In this document: positions 21,291 to 33,241 of the stretch, piece after piece | Layout of the letters: each line of letters begins with the position of its first letter | Position numbering within the stretch: position 1 is the stretch's first letter | Source of the DNA: Calliopum simillimum | Taxonomy: Eukaryota > Arthropoda > Insecta > Diptera > Lauxaniidae | Reading direction: 5' to 3' | Length of the DNA: 64,000 bases | NCBI GenBank assembly: GCA_951812925.1 | Contig: OX638368.1 | Coordinates: 19,345,187-19,409,186, forward strand | Notes under the pieces: model-generated | The model's database searches: none | What the model saw: only the letters and a program-made list of their open reading frames with translations | What the model was told of the DNA's origin: nothing | Translations under genes and position numbers: made by a program

Positions 21291-21829
21291 ATTTTTTACC
21301 TAAGATATTTTTTAATAAGTCATTTTAAAGGAAATTTTATCTACCTCTATTTATATCGCGCAATGGGTTAACCTATCTCTGACTCTAAAAGAGTTAAAAA
21401 ACACAAGAATTCCTTTTTTTTTCTTTTTTGTTCCAAAATTATTTTTTTTTTTTTTATTTCGATGGCAAATTTAATTCTCCGTGGTTTTTCATCTTTAATG
21501 ACCAATTGACCGATTTCTGTAACAAAATCTTCTGAACGTCTTACTTCCTTTTTAGCATGTTTTCAACGACCTAATATGGGCGGTAATTTATCTACATTGC
21601 TTAAGATTTGGTAGGCAAGCGGAGGGACTTCTTCCTTCTTCTTCTTTTTAATGAAGTTGATGGGGCTAGCAGCAATGGGAGGTATATAAGTATATAAGTA
21701 TATAATTGAGTTAAGTACGCGAGTAGAGTTTTAATCTATTTGAGGAAAAAATAGTTAGGGTTTTCCTAAAAACGTGTAAAACTGCCAAAATTCGTACTGA
21801 TTTTGACAGCTCCCAACAGAAAATTTCGA
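21291..21829. other. AT-rich interval, nothing firm
   Basis: Homopolymer-rich sequence with a short TATATAAG tandem (near 21681-21707). The words GGCAAGCGGAGGGA near 21614 recur in a hairpin at 32133. No gene seen. Confidence 0.4.
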
Positions 21830-22010
21830 TGCGCATCCCCAAAATGCAAAAGCGATGCGCGTCCTTCTCGCATCTAAAGAGCTGATTTGTATGCGCATAT
21901 TTTCTGCGCTATAGGTAGCGAGAGCGTAGCGCATCTATAGAGCATTTCTGAATGCGAGAGCGATGCGCATCCAAAGAGCATTTCTGGTAGCGAGAACGAA
22001 GCGCTTTCGG
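21830..22010. repeat. Minisatellite of GATGCGCATCC units, left block
   Basis: Degenerate tandem units of roughly 36 bp built from ATGCGAGAGCGATGCGCATC and CAAAGAGCATTTCTG. The same units resume at 22719-22830, so the SINE-like and MITE sequences appear to interrupt one array. Confidence 0.8.
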
Positions 22011-22054
22011 TCACGTATTTACGCACAAAACAAAATAAGTCAATAAGTCAGCTT

Positions 22055-22200
22055 CGTAAGAGCGCGAGGATCGAGCAGTGGTCTAGCGACTGGCACTGCG
22101 ATTGAGAGTTGTAGCAGCCGTGAGGTCCTCGGTTCAACTCCAGACCTAATACAAAAGTTTTTCAACTTGCAATTTTTCAATTATAATTAATTTAGTAAAA
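22055..22200 (+). repeat. tRNA-like SINE head
   Basis: A pol III B box, GGTTCAACTCC (22131-22141), fits GGTTCRANNCC exactly. An A-box-like TGGTCTAGCGACTGG lies about 50 bp upstream (22079-22093). A clean cloverleaf acceptor stem is not evident, so this is more likely a tRNA-derived SINE or tRNA relic than a working tRNA gene. Confidence 0.5.
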
Positions 22201-22210
22201 TAAAAATAAT

Positions 22211-22651
22211 AAAGTGCTGAGCACATTCGGTGCGAGCTGCGAGTGCGAGAGAAACCCGACCGAGATAGCACGATTTTCTCTATATGTTAGAGTAAGATAT
22301 AAAATTGAGCTTTTATTAAACGTCATTTATAAAAGCTCTCGCAGTGCGATTGAATTGATTCTATTTTTCTGACGATTTTTAAAAAAGAAGAACAAGACCA
22401 AACACAAAAATTTAAATTTATTGTTTTCGACTGAATTTTTTAATTTCAATTTGAAGTTTGAATAATTTTGAAAACAAATACGTTTTTATTTTTCGTTTTT
22501 TGTTTTCATTCGTTTTCAATTTTCATAAAAAAAAACTTACTCGCAACGAGTTGATTGTGTTTTTACGCACGAGAAAAAGCTCAAAAAATCGTTTGAGCAA
22601 AAGCTATTTTCTCTCGCACTTGCAGCTCGCACCGAATGTGTTCAGGGCTTT
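22211..22651. mobile_element. 441-bp MITE with ~40-bp TIRs and TSD ataat
   Basis: The left end AAAGTGCTGAGCACATTCGG and the inverted right end (complement AAAGCCCTGAACACATTCGG) continue similar through GTGCGAGCTGC(G/A)AGTGCGAGAGAAA. Flanks are ataat at 22206-22210 and 22652-22656. There is no coding capacity. The superfamily is unclear. Confidence 0.8.
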
Positions 22652-22718
22652 ATAATTACATCAAAAAATAAAAAATAAAAGTCGAAAGAAAATTAAATTT
22701 TTAAATATTTTTATTGTC

Positions 22719-22930
22719 ATCCAAAGAGCATTTCTGAATGCGAGAGCGATGCGCATCCAAACAGCATTTCTGGATGCGAGAGCGATGCGCATCCAAAGAG
22801 CATTTCTGGTAGCGAGAACGAAGCGCTTCCTTCCAATGACATGCCAATGTTAATTTCAGCGCTTTTGGAAACGAGAGAGATGCGCTTCACTGCTGCTTTA
22901 GAGCGCTTCAGAAGCGCTCTTGATGTGCCC
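22719..22930. repeat. Minisatellite of GATGCGCATCC units, right block
   Basis: Three units of CATCCAAAGAGCATTTCTG plus ATGCGAGAGCGATGCG, then related GCGCTTC repeats. It shares a terminal variant, GGTAGCGAGAACGAAGCGCTT, with the left block. Confidence 0.8.
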
Positions 22931-23352
22931 CATTCCCCATTGGGCTCCTACAAGTTTACAAGTTGTAAAGAATACCCTGAATAACTTAACTTTTGAGATC
23001 CAGTTTTGCTTATAAGCAAAATGGTACAAGGGATTAAAATTTTTTTTTTTTTTTGTGCTTAAAAAGAAGTTAAGTTTTCACCGAAAAACACACATTGGGA
23101 CTGACCATAAATCTTGTGACGCTCCTGGTGGGTAGGGGGGTATTACCAAGCGTCACGCTTTGTCACAAGGGGTTAACGGTTCTCGAGTCCACTCATTTAA
23201 AGCATGGAAAATTTCCCATTCCTTAGTTTAGATTTATAAAATCTTTAAATCCCCAAAAATGGAGATTGGACCCCCTATTGTGGCGGATTTTTTTTTTCAA
23301 TAATTTTTAATACATAATTTTATATGGACTTTATTTTTAGCATCAATAATTC
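22931..23352. other. Region downstream of mRpL19
   Basis: Contains an imperfect stem around 23115-23166 (CTTGTGACGC ... GCTTTGTCACAAG). Otherwise no feature. It probably includes the 3' end of the minus-strand mRpL19 transcript; AATAAA-like motifs are present on that strand. Confidence 0.4.
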
Positions 23353-24403
23353 TTACGCCAATTTCGTTGGCTTAACAAAAGTACTTTTGCGTTTATTTTT
23401 AGAACGCAACAACTCCAGTTGATGTAACTGAGCGTGCACCTCAGCGTAGATTTCTTTTTGCTCTTCTTCGGGTATTGTGCTACGATAGTCTTTCATTAAA
23501 TCATATTTCTCCCAAGGCTTCTGATGCTCCAAAGCCGTACGACGTCGCTTATCTGTTAAATATTCGTCAATATTGGCAATACCGTTAAGATTTTGACGTT
23601 CCCATCTCTCTAGCCACGGTCTTGGACGTAGCACTACTTTTGTATCATTTATTGGAATTTCGTTACCTTCTGGAAGTGTCACCGGTTCCATATTTAAATC
23701 AAAAGTACTAAAGTTTGGCAAAGCATCACGCAAGTAAAACAATTTATCATCCAAACGTTTCTCCAATCGTAACACTTCAATTTTCTGTATAGTTGGATCG
23801 TACATTTCATATCGCACTTCAACACCTTGATGATCGATAACATTGCGGAGTATAAAACGGGAGCGTAAACCACAACGATCGCGATCAATGCAAATACCTG
23901 CGATGAAAAATTTTGTGTTTTGTAAACATTATTTATTAAAATTTAAAAATGAAAATATTACCAACAAAACGACTAACTTTTCCTGCGGCGTGTGGATCAG
24001 AACTGGTTACTGCAAGTATTGAACCAACATAGAATTCTGGTATTTCAACTTGACTGCGACGTTTCATCATATCAATGCGCTCCAACTTTTCACGTACGGA
24101 GTTGCGCCATTCAACTTTAGGATCGGGCAAAAATTCAGTATAAATGAAACGATAATTTGACGGTACTATCGGTTTTCTTGAATCGACACCGGGTTGAGCA
24201 ACATTTTGATTTGATGGCTGTTGTTTTTGTGGTTTCTCATTTCCTTCTTTGGGTTGGGGCTTCGTTGAGAATGTAACTAAAATAGATGTTAAGGAAAATA
24301 CCTTTAATAATTCCTCGTTATACAAGAGGTAGATATTACCTATCCTTTTGAAATTGTTTTGTATAAAAAATTTTGGTGGAACCACTCTCCCGCTAACATT
24401 CAT
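23353..24403 (-). CDS. mRpL19: Mitochondrial ribosomal protein L19 (bL19m), three exons
   Basis: Exons on the minus strand: 24403-24340, 24276-23962 and 23897-23353. Together they make 924 nt, which is 307 residues plus stop. Intron 1 (24339-24277, 63 bp) and intron 2 (23961-23898, 64 bp) both have GT...AG ends. Intron 1 is a multiple of three and open, so an unspliced reading does not stop; splicing gives a cleaner presequence (KRIVTFSTKP). The N-terminus is basic, as expected of a mitochondrial targeting sequence. The L19 core is clear: VSRFVGICIDRDRCGLR, then FILRNVIDHQGVEV, YDPTIQKIEVLRLEKRLDD and PRPWLERWERQN. The protein is part of the large subunit of the mitochondrial ribosome. It is the only host gene recognised here; codon use looks ordinary and no lesions were seen. 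Confidence 0.93.
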
Positions 24404-25944
24404 TTTCTTTTAGTATTTAGTTATTAATAGAAAGTAAAATCTATTGAAAAAAGAAGCACCGAAAATAATTTTATAACCTTTATTTTTATTTGTAAATTAC
24501 GAACTATTTTTCTCAGCTGATTTTGACGTTTCGGCGAGATTTTTACGATGAAGCAGCGTTGCCAAAAAGACGTAAATTTTTCTAAAACGGGTATTTTATC
24601 AAAAATGGTCACGGATTTCGTACCGGATTGTTACTGAAATTAGCTATTTCAATATGGTAATAGATTGTAACAATTTGACAGAAAAAACATCTGGTTGTCT
24701 CACTCTATTAAATTTATAAATGTCACTTCAGTTAAGAAATATTTTCAAAAAATACAAAAGGAAAATGTAGTGATAAAAAACAAACAAATCAGCTATTTAC
24801 TAAATGCAGAAGCTGTCAGAAACTGTCGTCTATTAAGGTAAAACTTTCATTTGCATTTTTACGTTTATTAGAGTAAGTTCGGATAATGTGATCACATTTT
24901 CGCCAATCTCCACCAAAGTAATGCTATTCTATTCAGTTATTCTATTGTTTTTACTATTTGGTGATTCGTGAACTAAAGTATTTATATTTTCAAGTGTGAG
25001 GCTAGATAAATTGAAAGTACCTAAATATAGCTGAAAAAGAAAAGTGTCGGGTAATGTGGATCACCCTGTCTATTTCCTAAAGTAGTACCGTTATTCGAAA
25101 CTTTTGTTGACTAAAAGTCGAGTAGTATTGTTTTAGATTATATTTGATATAAAATAGCTGTTTAGGCTTTTTAAAAGAATATTTTTTAGTAAGATAAACT
25201 AAATTCATACTAACAACTGAATTCGTAATAAGGGATACCATAAGGGATAATCATCTTATAATTTCTTATAATGTCAAAATTCTTTGTTTTGATTCTAGAC
25301 TTTTGACAGATAGCAATGCAAGATGCAGGATTCCATTTTCTTATTTTGACATCTTGCCATAACCATTGTTATTGAATCATGTATAGGGTAGTCCACATTA
25401 ATCGAACACATTACTTTTTGAAATAATCATTGTATATATAAAAGAAATGTAAAATCAGACTTGCTTATGGATTTTTCGTTGAATAATAGTCCCATAATTG
25501 CTTCAGTGTTATTTGAATTTTCGAAAACAGAGTTCTGAGGAAGTAGTTTAGTAGTTTAGCGTACTAAAAAAAAGGCCAAATTGACCTCACAGCATATGTT
25601 TGGAAATTGCACACGTGTAAGGAGCATAATAGAAAAGCCAAAGAGCGTATGCAATATGTTTTCGCGTTTTAATGTGCACAAATAGCCAGAATTGTTATAC
25701 AGTTTTTAATATGGGAAATAGAAGGGTGCACCACATATTACCCGTATAGTCCACATTACTCTAATACTCTATCCGGATTTAAACTGTCGTCTGTCTACCC
25801 TATAAGGCAAGCTCAGATAAAGTGATCAAAAACGGTACTTTTTTTAAGTAAAAAGTGGTATTATTTGAATCAATTTGCTGACAACACTGCGATATAGAAA
25901 TACAATTTGTTCAACAATCCAGTCGTTTATATGGGTAATTAGCC
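24404..25944. other. Upstream of mRpL19; old repeat remnants
   Basis: The first few hundred bases should hold the mRpL19 promoter, with no clear TATA. From 24870 to 25835 there are degenerate repeats: GTAAGTTCGGATAATGTGATCA at 24873 resembles GCAAGCTCAGATAAAGTGATCA near 25809, and variants of tagtccacatta occur near 25389 and 25745. Related phrases lie at 7265-7490. I read this as a decayed dispersed repeat without a gene. Confidence 0.45.
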
Positions 25945-25952
25945 GTGTACAC

Positions 25953-27232
25953 TAGTGCTGTTCAAAAAAAAAAAATTTTTCGAATTTCCAAGATATACTT
26001 TGGCATCACGATCTACATCATGACAGAATATCCCAACAAAATTTTCAGATTTTTAAATTCATATTTAAAGGTGGCTCAAAGCAGAAATATATTTTTTTTT
26101 TTTTTTTTTTTAGCATTAATTACAAAATGTTGTCAAACAATTTGAAAAATTTGTTTTAGAGTAACTTAAAAACATTCATTTTGTTTGTTTTTTAATGAAC
26201 TTTAAAACCTACGTTGTAATTTTGACAAAAAAAATTTTACACTTCTTAAAAAACGAAAAACTGCCCTAATAAGGCGAAATTTTACGGTTTTTCAAAGAAA
26301 AAAGTCATCGTGCTTTAAACGAAATGAACATTTTTTAATTTACAAGATTTCATTCAAAAGAGCTCTTAAAAACCTTCAAGACCAGACATGTTAAGATATT
26401 TTTGGGCCAGCAGGCTCGATGACAGAACGTTTGAAACATAGTAATGCAGCCCTGTGAAAGGCAAAACGCTTTTTACTCAAGAGGGAGGCATCTTACAAAA
26501 AAGTGCCCATGGCATAAAATGCTTAAAATCATCCAAGGAACAAGTGCAAATTGTTTTTTTTTTTTTTACTTAATTTTAGAAAAAAAATTTTTTTAACGTC
26601 ATTTCTAATAAACTTTCAAAAAAAAAAAAAAAAACAACTCACACTTGTTCCTTGGATGATTTTAAGCATTTTATGCCATGGGCACTTTTTTGTAAGATGC
26701 CTCCCTCTTGAGTAAAAAGCGTTTTGCCTTTCACAGGGCTGCATTACTATGTTTCAAACGTTCTGTCATCGAGCCTGCTGGCCCAAAAATGTCTTAACAT
26801 GTCTGGTCTTGAAGGTTTTTAAGAGCTCTTTTGAATGAAATCTTGTAAATTAAAAAATGTTCATTTCGTTTAAAGCACGATGACTTTTTTCTTTGAAAAA
26901 CCGTAAAATTTCGCCTTCTTAGAGCAGTTTTTCATTTTTTAAGAAGTGTCAAATTTTTTTTTGTCAAAATTACAACGTAGGTTTTAAAGTTCATTAAAAA
27001 ACAAACAAAATAAATGTTTTTAAATAACTCTAAAACAAATTTTTCAAATTGTTTGACAACATTTGTAATTAATGCTAAAAAAAAAAATAAAAATATATTT
27101 CTACTTTGAGCCACCTTTATATATGAATTTAAAAATCTGAAAAATTTTTTGGGATATTCTGTCATGATGTAGATCGTGATGCCAAAGTATATCTTGGAAA
27201 TTCGAAAAATTTTTTTTTTTTGAACAGCCCTA
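25953..27232. mobile_element. Palindromic hAT-like element, 1.28 kb
   Basis: The ends TAGTGCTGTTCAAAA and TTGAACAGCCCTA are inverted, flanked by an 8-bp duplication, GTGTACAC (25945-25952 and 27233-27240). Almost the whole element is an inverted repeat with arms of about 640 bp meeting near 26600. Open frames in the two arms are mirror copies and show no domain. An 8-bp TSD with TAGNG ends suits hAT; the element lacks any transposase. Confidence 0.8.
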
Positions 27233-27240
27233 GTGTACAC

Positions 27241-28020
27241 ACAATCAAAAATTTTCGATTTCAATTTGATGAATTCGAATTTGTTTGGCATCACTAATTT
27301 TGAGTTTTGAGTGTACACACCATCAAATCACTCATAGAATTTCAGTTTTGCTTTGTGCGCCGATGAGGTAACATCGCAATAGCGGATGAATTCTGGCTAT
27401 GAAAATTTAAGCGTCGATGAAAAACAAGGAACTAATTATTAAAATGTAGTGGAAATACCATAAATTAAATCTTATTTGCAGAAATAAATTGTTCCATCCA
27501 TTAAAAAAACAAATAAATATTAATTTGTTACTATTTAAAAAAAAAATATATATTTTTGTACATAAAGTTCTTCAGTAGCTGTATCTAAAATATACATGTT
27601 TATGCAAATCGGCTAGGAAGTTATTTAATAATTATATTATTTAAGCTTTCTTTCAACCACAACCTTACTTTAAATAATGAAAACAACCCTTATAGTATAC
27701 AAAAAAATCATATTCCTCTTTACTTTCATCATACGTGCGACGTGCACTCGTTGAAATCATGTTTTGAAATGAAAATACGCATACAAAAAAATGTATTTGC
27801 GTTCACATTTTCAAATAACTCATCAAATCACTCGTCAAATCAGCGAAAAGTCAAAAATTTTTGATTTTCTACAAAGTTTTTGACAAATTATTTGAAGAAG
27901 CGTTCTCACTATCAAAAACTCATCAAATCCATACAAATTTTTTTTGCCGGCAAAATTGGTGATGCCAAACAAATTCGAACTTACCAAAAAAATTTTTGCA
28001 ATTTGATAGTCTGACCACCC
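27241..28020. repeat. Inverted-repeat element hosting the palindrome
   Basis: TTCGAATTTGTTTGGCATCA near 27274 mirrors TGATGCCAAACAAATTCGAA near 27960. ATCAAATCACTC also occurs near both ends. Exact ends and TSD were not found. Confidence 0.5.
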
Positions 28021-28046
28021 CAATTGAGACAGGTTGAACGAATTAA

Positions 28047-30169
28047 CCCGATCAAAAAAACTTCTCAAGTTCTTGTAATTGTATCAGAAATGTATATCAA
28101 AATGATATCAAAAATGTATCAGCCGCTGATATCCATTTTTTGTATATCATTTTTGATATCATTGAAAAACATGTCAATTTTGTATCAGAAATGTATATCA
28201 AAATGATATCAAAAATTTATCAGCCGCTGATATCCATTTTTTGTATATCATTTTGATATATTTTTGATATCATTGAGAAACATGTCAATTTTGTATCAGA
28301 AATGTATATCAAAATGATATCAAAAATTTATCAGCTGCTGATATGTCAAATTTTACGTTTTCGTTTGCGAATTTTATGAAAAGATAACTATAGAAGACGA
28401 ACGCGCAGCCAGTTTTAGTGAAGGAGAAGTGAATTTTCTAATGAAATTAGTGCAAAGCACACAAATATAAATGAGTGCAAAAAAAAAACCGACACTCCAT
28501 TCAGTTGCTGCATGCAGCCTGTGGTTGGGAAAACAAAAATTATGGAAGCGGACGTGCAGCCAATTTTAGTAAGAACTGAATTTTCTAATGAAATTAGTGA
28601 AAAAGCAGAAAAAATATAATTGAAATCAAAAAAACCGACTTTTCATTCATTTGCTGCATAAGGGTGATTTCAAAAAACTTGTTGCCGACGATCAACCACA
28701 ATATTGCAAAATTTCGCCATTATCTGCGTCGGTTTATTTATCAGACTCAAAATTGGTTATGTCAATTTTGTATCAGAAATGTACAAAAATTGTATATCAT
28801 TTTGATATCTTTTCTTGATATCATTTGATATCTTTTTTTGATATCTTTTTATGATATCATGGTGATATACGAAAAGCGTTACATTCCGTATATCACTGTG
28901 ATATCCTTTTTTTTATCAAAATTAATGTCGTTTTCCATTGGGAAATCTAGATTTTTCTCTCAGATCAAAAATTTTTCTTGCTGAATGGAACACAAAAACA
29001 GAGCAAGTATTTTGTTTTTACAGGGGCGGATGACGGATACAGATGTTTTGACATTTGTGGAAACAAACGAAGTTGTAGTAGTGTATCGTCAAATTATTGT
29101 ATACATTTTGAAAATAAAAATCGAAGCTTTAGTAAAAAATGGAATCTATTTCAAATGGAACAAAACTCCTAGGATACTCCAGGCTTTGAAGTTTTTTCAC
29201 CAACGTGGCGATAAATATTTTCAAGAATTGATGTAATTTGAATATTACAAAAGATTGCATTAGTTAATAAATACTTGAAAAGTCATTAAAATGTTAGAAT
29301 TTTGTCTTCTGCCATGATGGAGAAAGGCATTGTTTTCGTTTGCCAAAATAGAAGAAATCGTTTGCAAAAGCAATTGATAAAAGTTGAGCTGTATAAACTC
29401 TCCCTCGGTCTGCAATTCGTTTTTGATTTATGTTGTTTAGGATACTGGCTTAAGTGTTAAAGCTCCGTGTCCAACAAAATCCTGTTCTTTATTTGCTGGC
29501 ACAATTGCTACAACATGTCTGATACGCATTCCAAATTCGTCAGTTTGATGGAGACCAGGTTGATTAGTATGAACATAACTTCCTGTTGCCCAGGTTTATT
29601 AGGCATGACACGAATATCGACATCCTTGCATTCTTCTTGTATGTACATTCATAGAGTGACCAGTGCCATAATCGCAATCCAGTCCGATATCCGATAGCGT
29701 CTTATGAGCAATCGTGTCTCGCAGTTGACCCCGAAGGCTTTCATTTCTTGAATAGGTGTTTTCCTCTTGGTGAAGCTTATTTTTCGGTATAAGTGAAGTC
29801 AAGTAATTACAAAAATTGGCTGCTGTTCGTATTTTTCCATAATTTGTTGGAGCAAATGTGTTTCGTTGACTTTTTAAAAATAATTAATATATTATAATTG
29901 TCAAATGATGCTGCCAATTTCCCTACATTCTTGTAATAGTGTGAGTGTGAGCAAATGAAATCTGAGAAAAAAATCTAGATTTGAAAAAATTGATCTGAGA
30001 TCAAAAAATTTTGCTCTAGATTTCCCAATGGAACGCAAATTGTAATAGATTTTGATCTAGATCAAAAAAAGATTGCTCTTTTTTGCCCAATGGAAAACGA
30101 TATTAGTATGTCACTGACAAATTTTGGATATCATTTTGATATAATTTTGATATACTTTTTTTGATCGGG
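28047..30169. mobile_element. CCCGATC-ended element A, carrying an insertion
   Basis: It starts CCCGATCAAAAAAACTT and ends TTTTTTTGATCGGG. The left part has two to three copies of a ~115-bp unit containing ATGTATATCAAAATGATATC, GCTGATATCC and TTTGATATATTTTTGATATC. A unique middle has GAAGACGAACGCGCAGCC. The right side is interrupted by an insertion at about 28923-30106. Confidence 0.65.
28923..30106. mobile_element. Nested insertion with CGTTTTCCATTGGG ends
   Basis: AATGTCGTTTTCCATTGGG at the left mirrors CCCAATGGAAAACGATATT at the right. Sequence resembling AAATCTAGATTTTTCTCTCAGA near the left recurs inverted near 29950-30045. Inside are decayed coding-like stretches, on the plus strand at 28985-29236 (KTPRILQALKFFHQRG, slightly like Harbinger N-termini) and on the minus strand at 29450-29802. 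I cannot name either with confidence. Confidence 0.55.
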
Positions 30170-30218
30170 AATTGAGGCTTTAGATCTATTACTTTAGTAC
30201 TTATGTACTTACTATAAA

Positions 30219-31245
30219 CCCGATCAAAAAAACTTGTCAAGTTCTTGTCATTGTATCAGAAATGTATATCAAAATGATATCAAAAATTTATCAGCGGCTG
30301 ATATCCATTTTTTGTATATCATTTTGATATATTTTTGATATCATTGAATGACATGTCAATTTTGTATCAGAAATGTATATCAAAATGATATCAAAAATTT
30401 GTCAGTGGCTGATATCCATTTTTTGTATATCATTTTGATATATTTTTGATATCATTTAATGACATGTCAATTGTGTATCAGATATGTATATCAAAAATTT
30501 GTCAGTGGCTGATATCCATTTTATGTATATCATTTTGATATATTTTTGATATCATTGAATGACATGTCAATTTTGTATCAGAAATGTATATCAAAATGAT
30601 ATCAAAAATTTATCAGCCGCTGATATCAATTTTGTATCAGAAATGTATATCAAAATGATATCAAAAATTTATAGCTGCTGATATGTCAAATTTTAGGTTT
30701 TCGTTTGTGAATTTTATTTAAAGATAATTATAGAAGACGAACGCGCAGCCAATTTTAGTGAATAAGTTAATTTTCTAATGAAATTAGTGAAAAGCACATA
30801 AATATAATTGAGTGCAAAAAAACCGACACTCCATTCAGTTGCTGCATGCGGCCTGTGGTTGGGAAAACTAAAAGTATGGAAAACGGACGAGCAGCCAATT
30901 TTAGTAAGAAGTGAGTTTTGTCATGAAATTAGTGAAAAAGCAGAAAAAATATAATTGAGTACAAAAAAACTAGTTGACGATTAACCACAATATTGTAAAA
31001 TTTGGCCATAATCTACGTCACTTTAGTTATCAGACCCAAAATTGGTTGTCATTTTTGTATCAGAAATGCACAAAAATTGTATATCATTTTGATATCTTTT
31101 TTTGATATCATTTTGATATCTTTTTTTGATATCATTTTGATATCTTTTTTTGATATCATGGTGATATACAAAAAGCGTTACATTCCGTATATCACTGTGA
31201 TATCCTTTTTTTATCAAAATTTTTGATATACTTTTTTTGATCGGG
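30219..31245. mobile_element. CCCGATC-ended element B
   Basis: Same termini and units as element A, without the insertion. Flanking taaa at 30215-30218 and 31246-31249 may be a 4-bp TSD. It has about four ~115-bp GATATC-rich units (30245-30660), a shared middle (GAACGCGCAGCCAATTTTAG) and a 24-bp tandem (TTTTTTTGATATCATTTTGATATC type) near 31080-31160. Noncoding. Confidence 0.7.
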
Positions 31246-32502
31246 TAAATTTATACTCCAATCATTTACATTTTATTAAAAACTTAGTACTAAATTACCC
31301 CTGCAAAACTATTACAAGATTTCGCACTACCTCATTGCATGTGTAGTTGTGCCTTTGAAAAGATTCAGTGCAATTTTAAATATGAAATTCATGTTTTGCA
31401 GTCAAGTACTAAAGTTCAATGAATCAATAAACTTTTTGATTTGTAAAAATTAAACATTTGCGACGTAATATGAAAACAGTGCTTGAAATTTGCAATCCAA
31501 ATTTTAGCACACCTCAACATAGTACACATATATATGACACACGTATACTATTCGTGGATTTATTTGCATGTGTGTGTGCATAAAATCCCGATGAAAGTAT
31601 ATAAGCGCTTCATTTCTTAAGCAGATTTGGCCATGGCGACATGGCTGCGGTTGTTAATGGACTCTGTGATGGATGTTTTTTCAGCATAAAATAGATGTGG
31701 ACCAAGCGCAAAAAGGACATTGCATTTTTTAAGAAGCAGTTTTTAATCTAATTTGTATTTTGACGTCTTCCACTTTCGCCGACATTTGTGTGTGTTGACG
31801 TTGGTGCAGACTGCGCTGCTACAACTGTCACCTGTGTGGTGCAACTGAGACAACTATGTGAAATTCAGTTGTATTTTGCATGTGAGTGAGCAAGTAGAGC
31901 ATTTTTGCTCTATCGACGTCTACAATTTATAAAATTTCCTCATTTGTAAATTGCATTCGTTTCGTTAAAGTCGCTACGTTCGACGGTTACGGAAAATATC
32001 TTGCCAATTGGGTGTTTGTAAAATTTAATTCAATGTAAAGAAGAAAAAAAAAACATTTATTTTGATTTACAAAGTTTATTAAGATTTATTTTCAAAGTGC
32101 GATATTACACAAAGGGCATGGAGTTTTTTGGCAAGCGGAGGGAAGCAGTGCGGTAAAAAAAGCACCGCTTCCCACCGCTTGCCTACAAACTGAATTGTGT
32201 CGGGTTGTTTTTCACTATCGTTGCTACCGTACAAAAACAAATTTCAGACGTCTCGTTTGTAATTAAATCGCAAATCATTTTATTTAAAATATTTTTTTTT
32301 TTAATTGTGTTTGCTTTTTTGTTGTAAATTTTGCGCATTGGAAATACGTGTTACAAAAAAAAAAAAGAATCATTCACGTTGTCGATTGTAATTTGATTAC
32401 AAATTGGTTGTACATCTTACATTTTTTGTTGCCGCTTTGTTTTGGGTTTTGGCAACTTTTCATTTTTGTTTTTAATTTAGTTAATTGATTGAACGGTTTC
32501 AA
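31246..32502. other. Unassigned, with one strong hairpin
   Basis: No recognisable gene. A hairpin at about 32133-32187 pairs GGCAAGCGG...AGTGCGGT with ACCGCTTCCC...CCGCTTGCC around an A-rich loop. GC composition and CACACA-type runs near 31510-31580 look like ordinary intergenic sequence. Confidence 0.4.
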
Positions 32503-32544
32503 ATGGAGAAAAAGGTGCAAAATGCATTATGTCAAACATCAGTG
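32503..32544 (+). CDS. Possible short first coding exon, unidentified
   Basis: An ATG opens a 14-codon stretch that ends at a good donor, GTGGTAAGT (GT at 32545). There is no supporting downstream exon that I can identify, so this is only a candidate. The surrounding 32200-32800 has a composition less repeat-like than its neighbours. Confidence 0.2.
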
Positions 32545-32550
32545 GTAAGT

Positions 32551-33232
32551 TGTTTAGGATTTTATTTTATTTAATTTGCGTGATGCTTTCCTTTGTTTTC
32601 CATATGTTAGCAATTGGGACACAATGAAAAAAAAAGCGAAACTCGCGATTTGCTATTTCTCTCTTGTTCTTCTTCGTTAGATGCGTCCTTGAAAGTATGT
32701 ACCCATTGTTAACGGTTTCTCGTGTAAGAAGTCAACAGGTTATTTGGTTCTTTACAGTAAAACCACGTATAAAGTGAATTATAATAGTCAAATATGAAAA
32801 TACAAGACAAGATTACTTTAGCTACCAAAGTCTGGCTTTGGGGTAAAGTTCATATTTTGTCTTAAAACCCAATTTGATTTAAACCAAATATTTCTTATTA
32901 AACTTATAATTCTAACAAAGAATCTGTAATTAAAAGTGGAGCAAATGCCTTGTTTCGGATATATAGCCATTGGAAGATCGGGATATAGCTTTTATGAAAA
33001 CCGGTAAAAGTTCGGAATCCCTGGATGGATTTTAATAATATTGGTGTCATATATGGTGAATTTTCGAAAATTTTGACAATACCACCAACAACAAAAAATT
33101 GGGCTTTAAGATAACTGGTAAACCTGTTCTTGGCTTTGTATTGTTCTTTAAGGACAATAACAACAACAACTTATTTCGGAATTATAAACATCGGAAGATC
33201 CGGATATGTAAACGTTTTAATTTCAGGTGGTT
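32551..33232. other. Unassigned; decayed repeat
   Basis: Phrases such as GGATGGATTTTAATAATATTGGT near 33023 recur as GAATGGATTGTAATAATATTGGT near 41339, just beyond the copia insertion. So the two stretches belong to the same dispersed repeat. No gene. Confidence 0.35.
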
Positions 33233-33241
33233 TTTATTTTA

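Noticed and set aside
22055..22200. A functional tRNA gene
   Set aside because: B box is perfect, but the acceptor and T stems do not pair well by eye; more likely a SINE head.
23115..23166. An attachment site or terminator hairpin
   Set aside because: An imperfect stem with interrupted loop; no role can be argued from sequence alone.
26932..27318. 128-codon minus-strand frame as a gene
   Set aside because: It is the mirror image of the frame at 25945-26145 on the other arm of a palindrome, Phe/Ile/Lys-rich and without known motifs.
30245..30660. A CRISPR-like repeat array
   Set aside because: Units of ~115 bp are contiguous and degenerate with no unique spacers, and the genome is eukaryotic.
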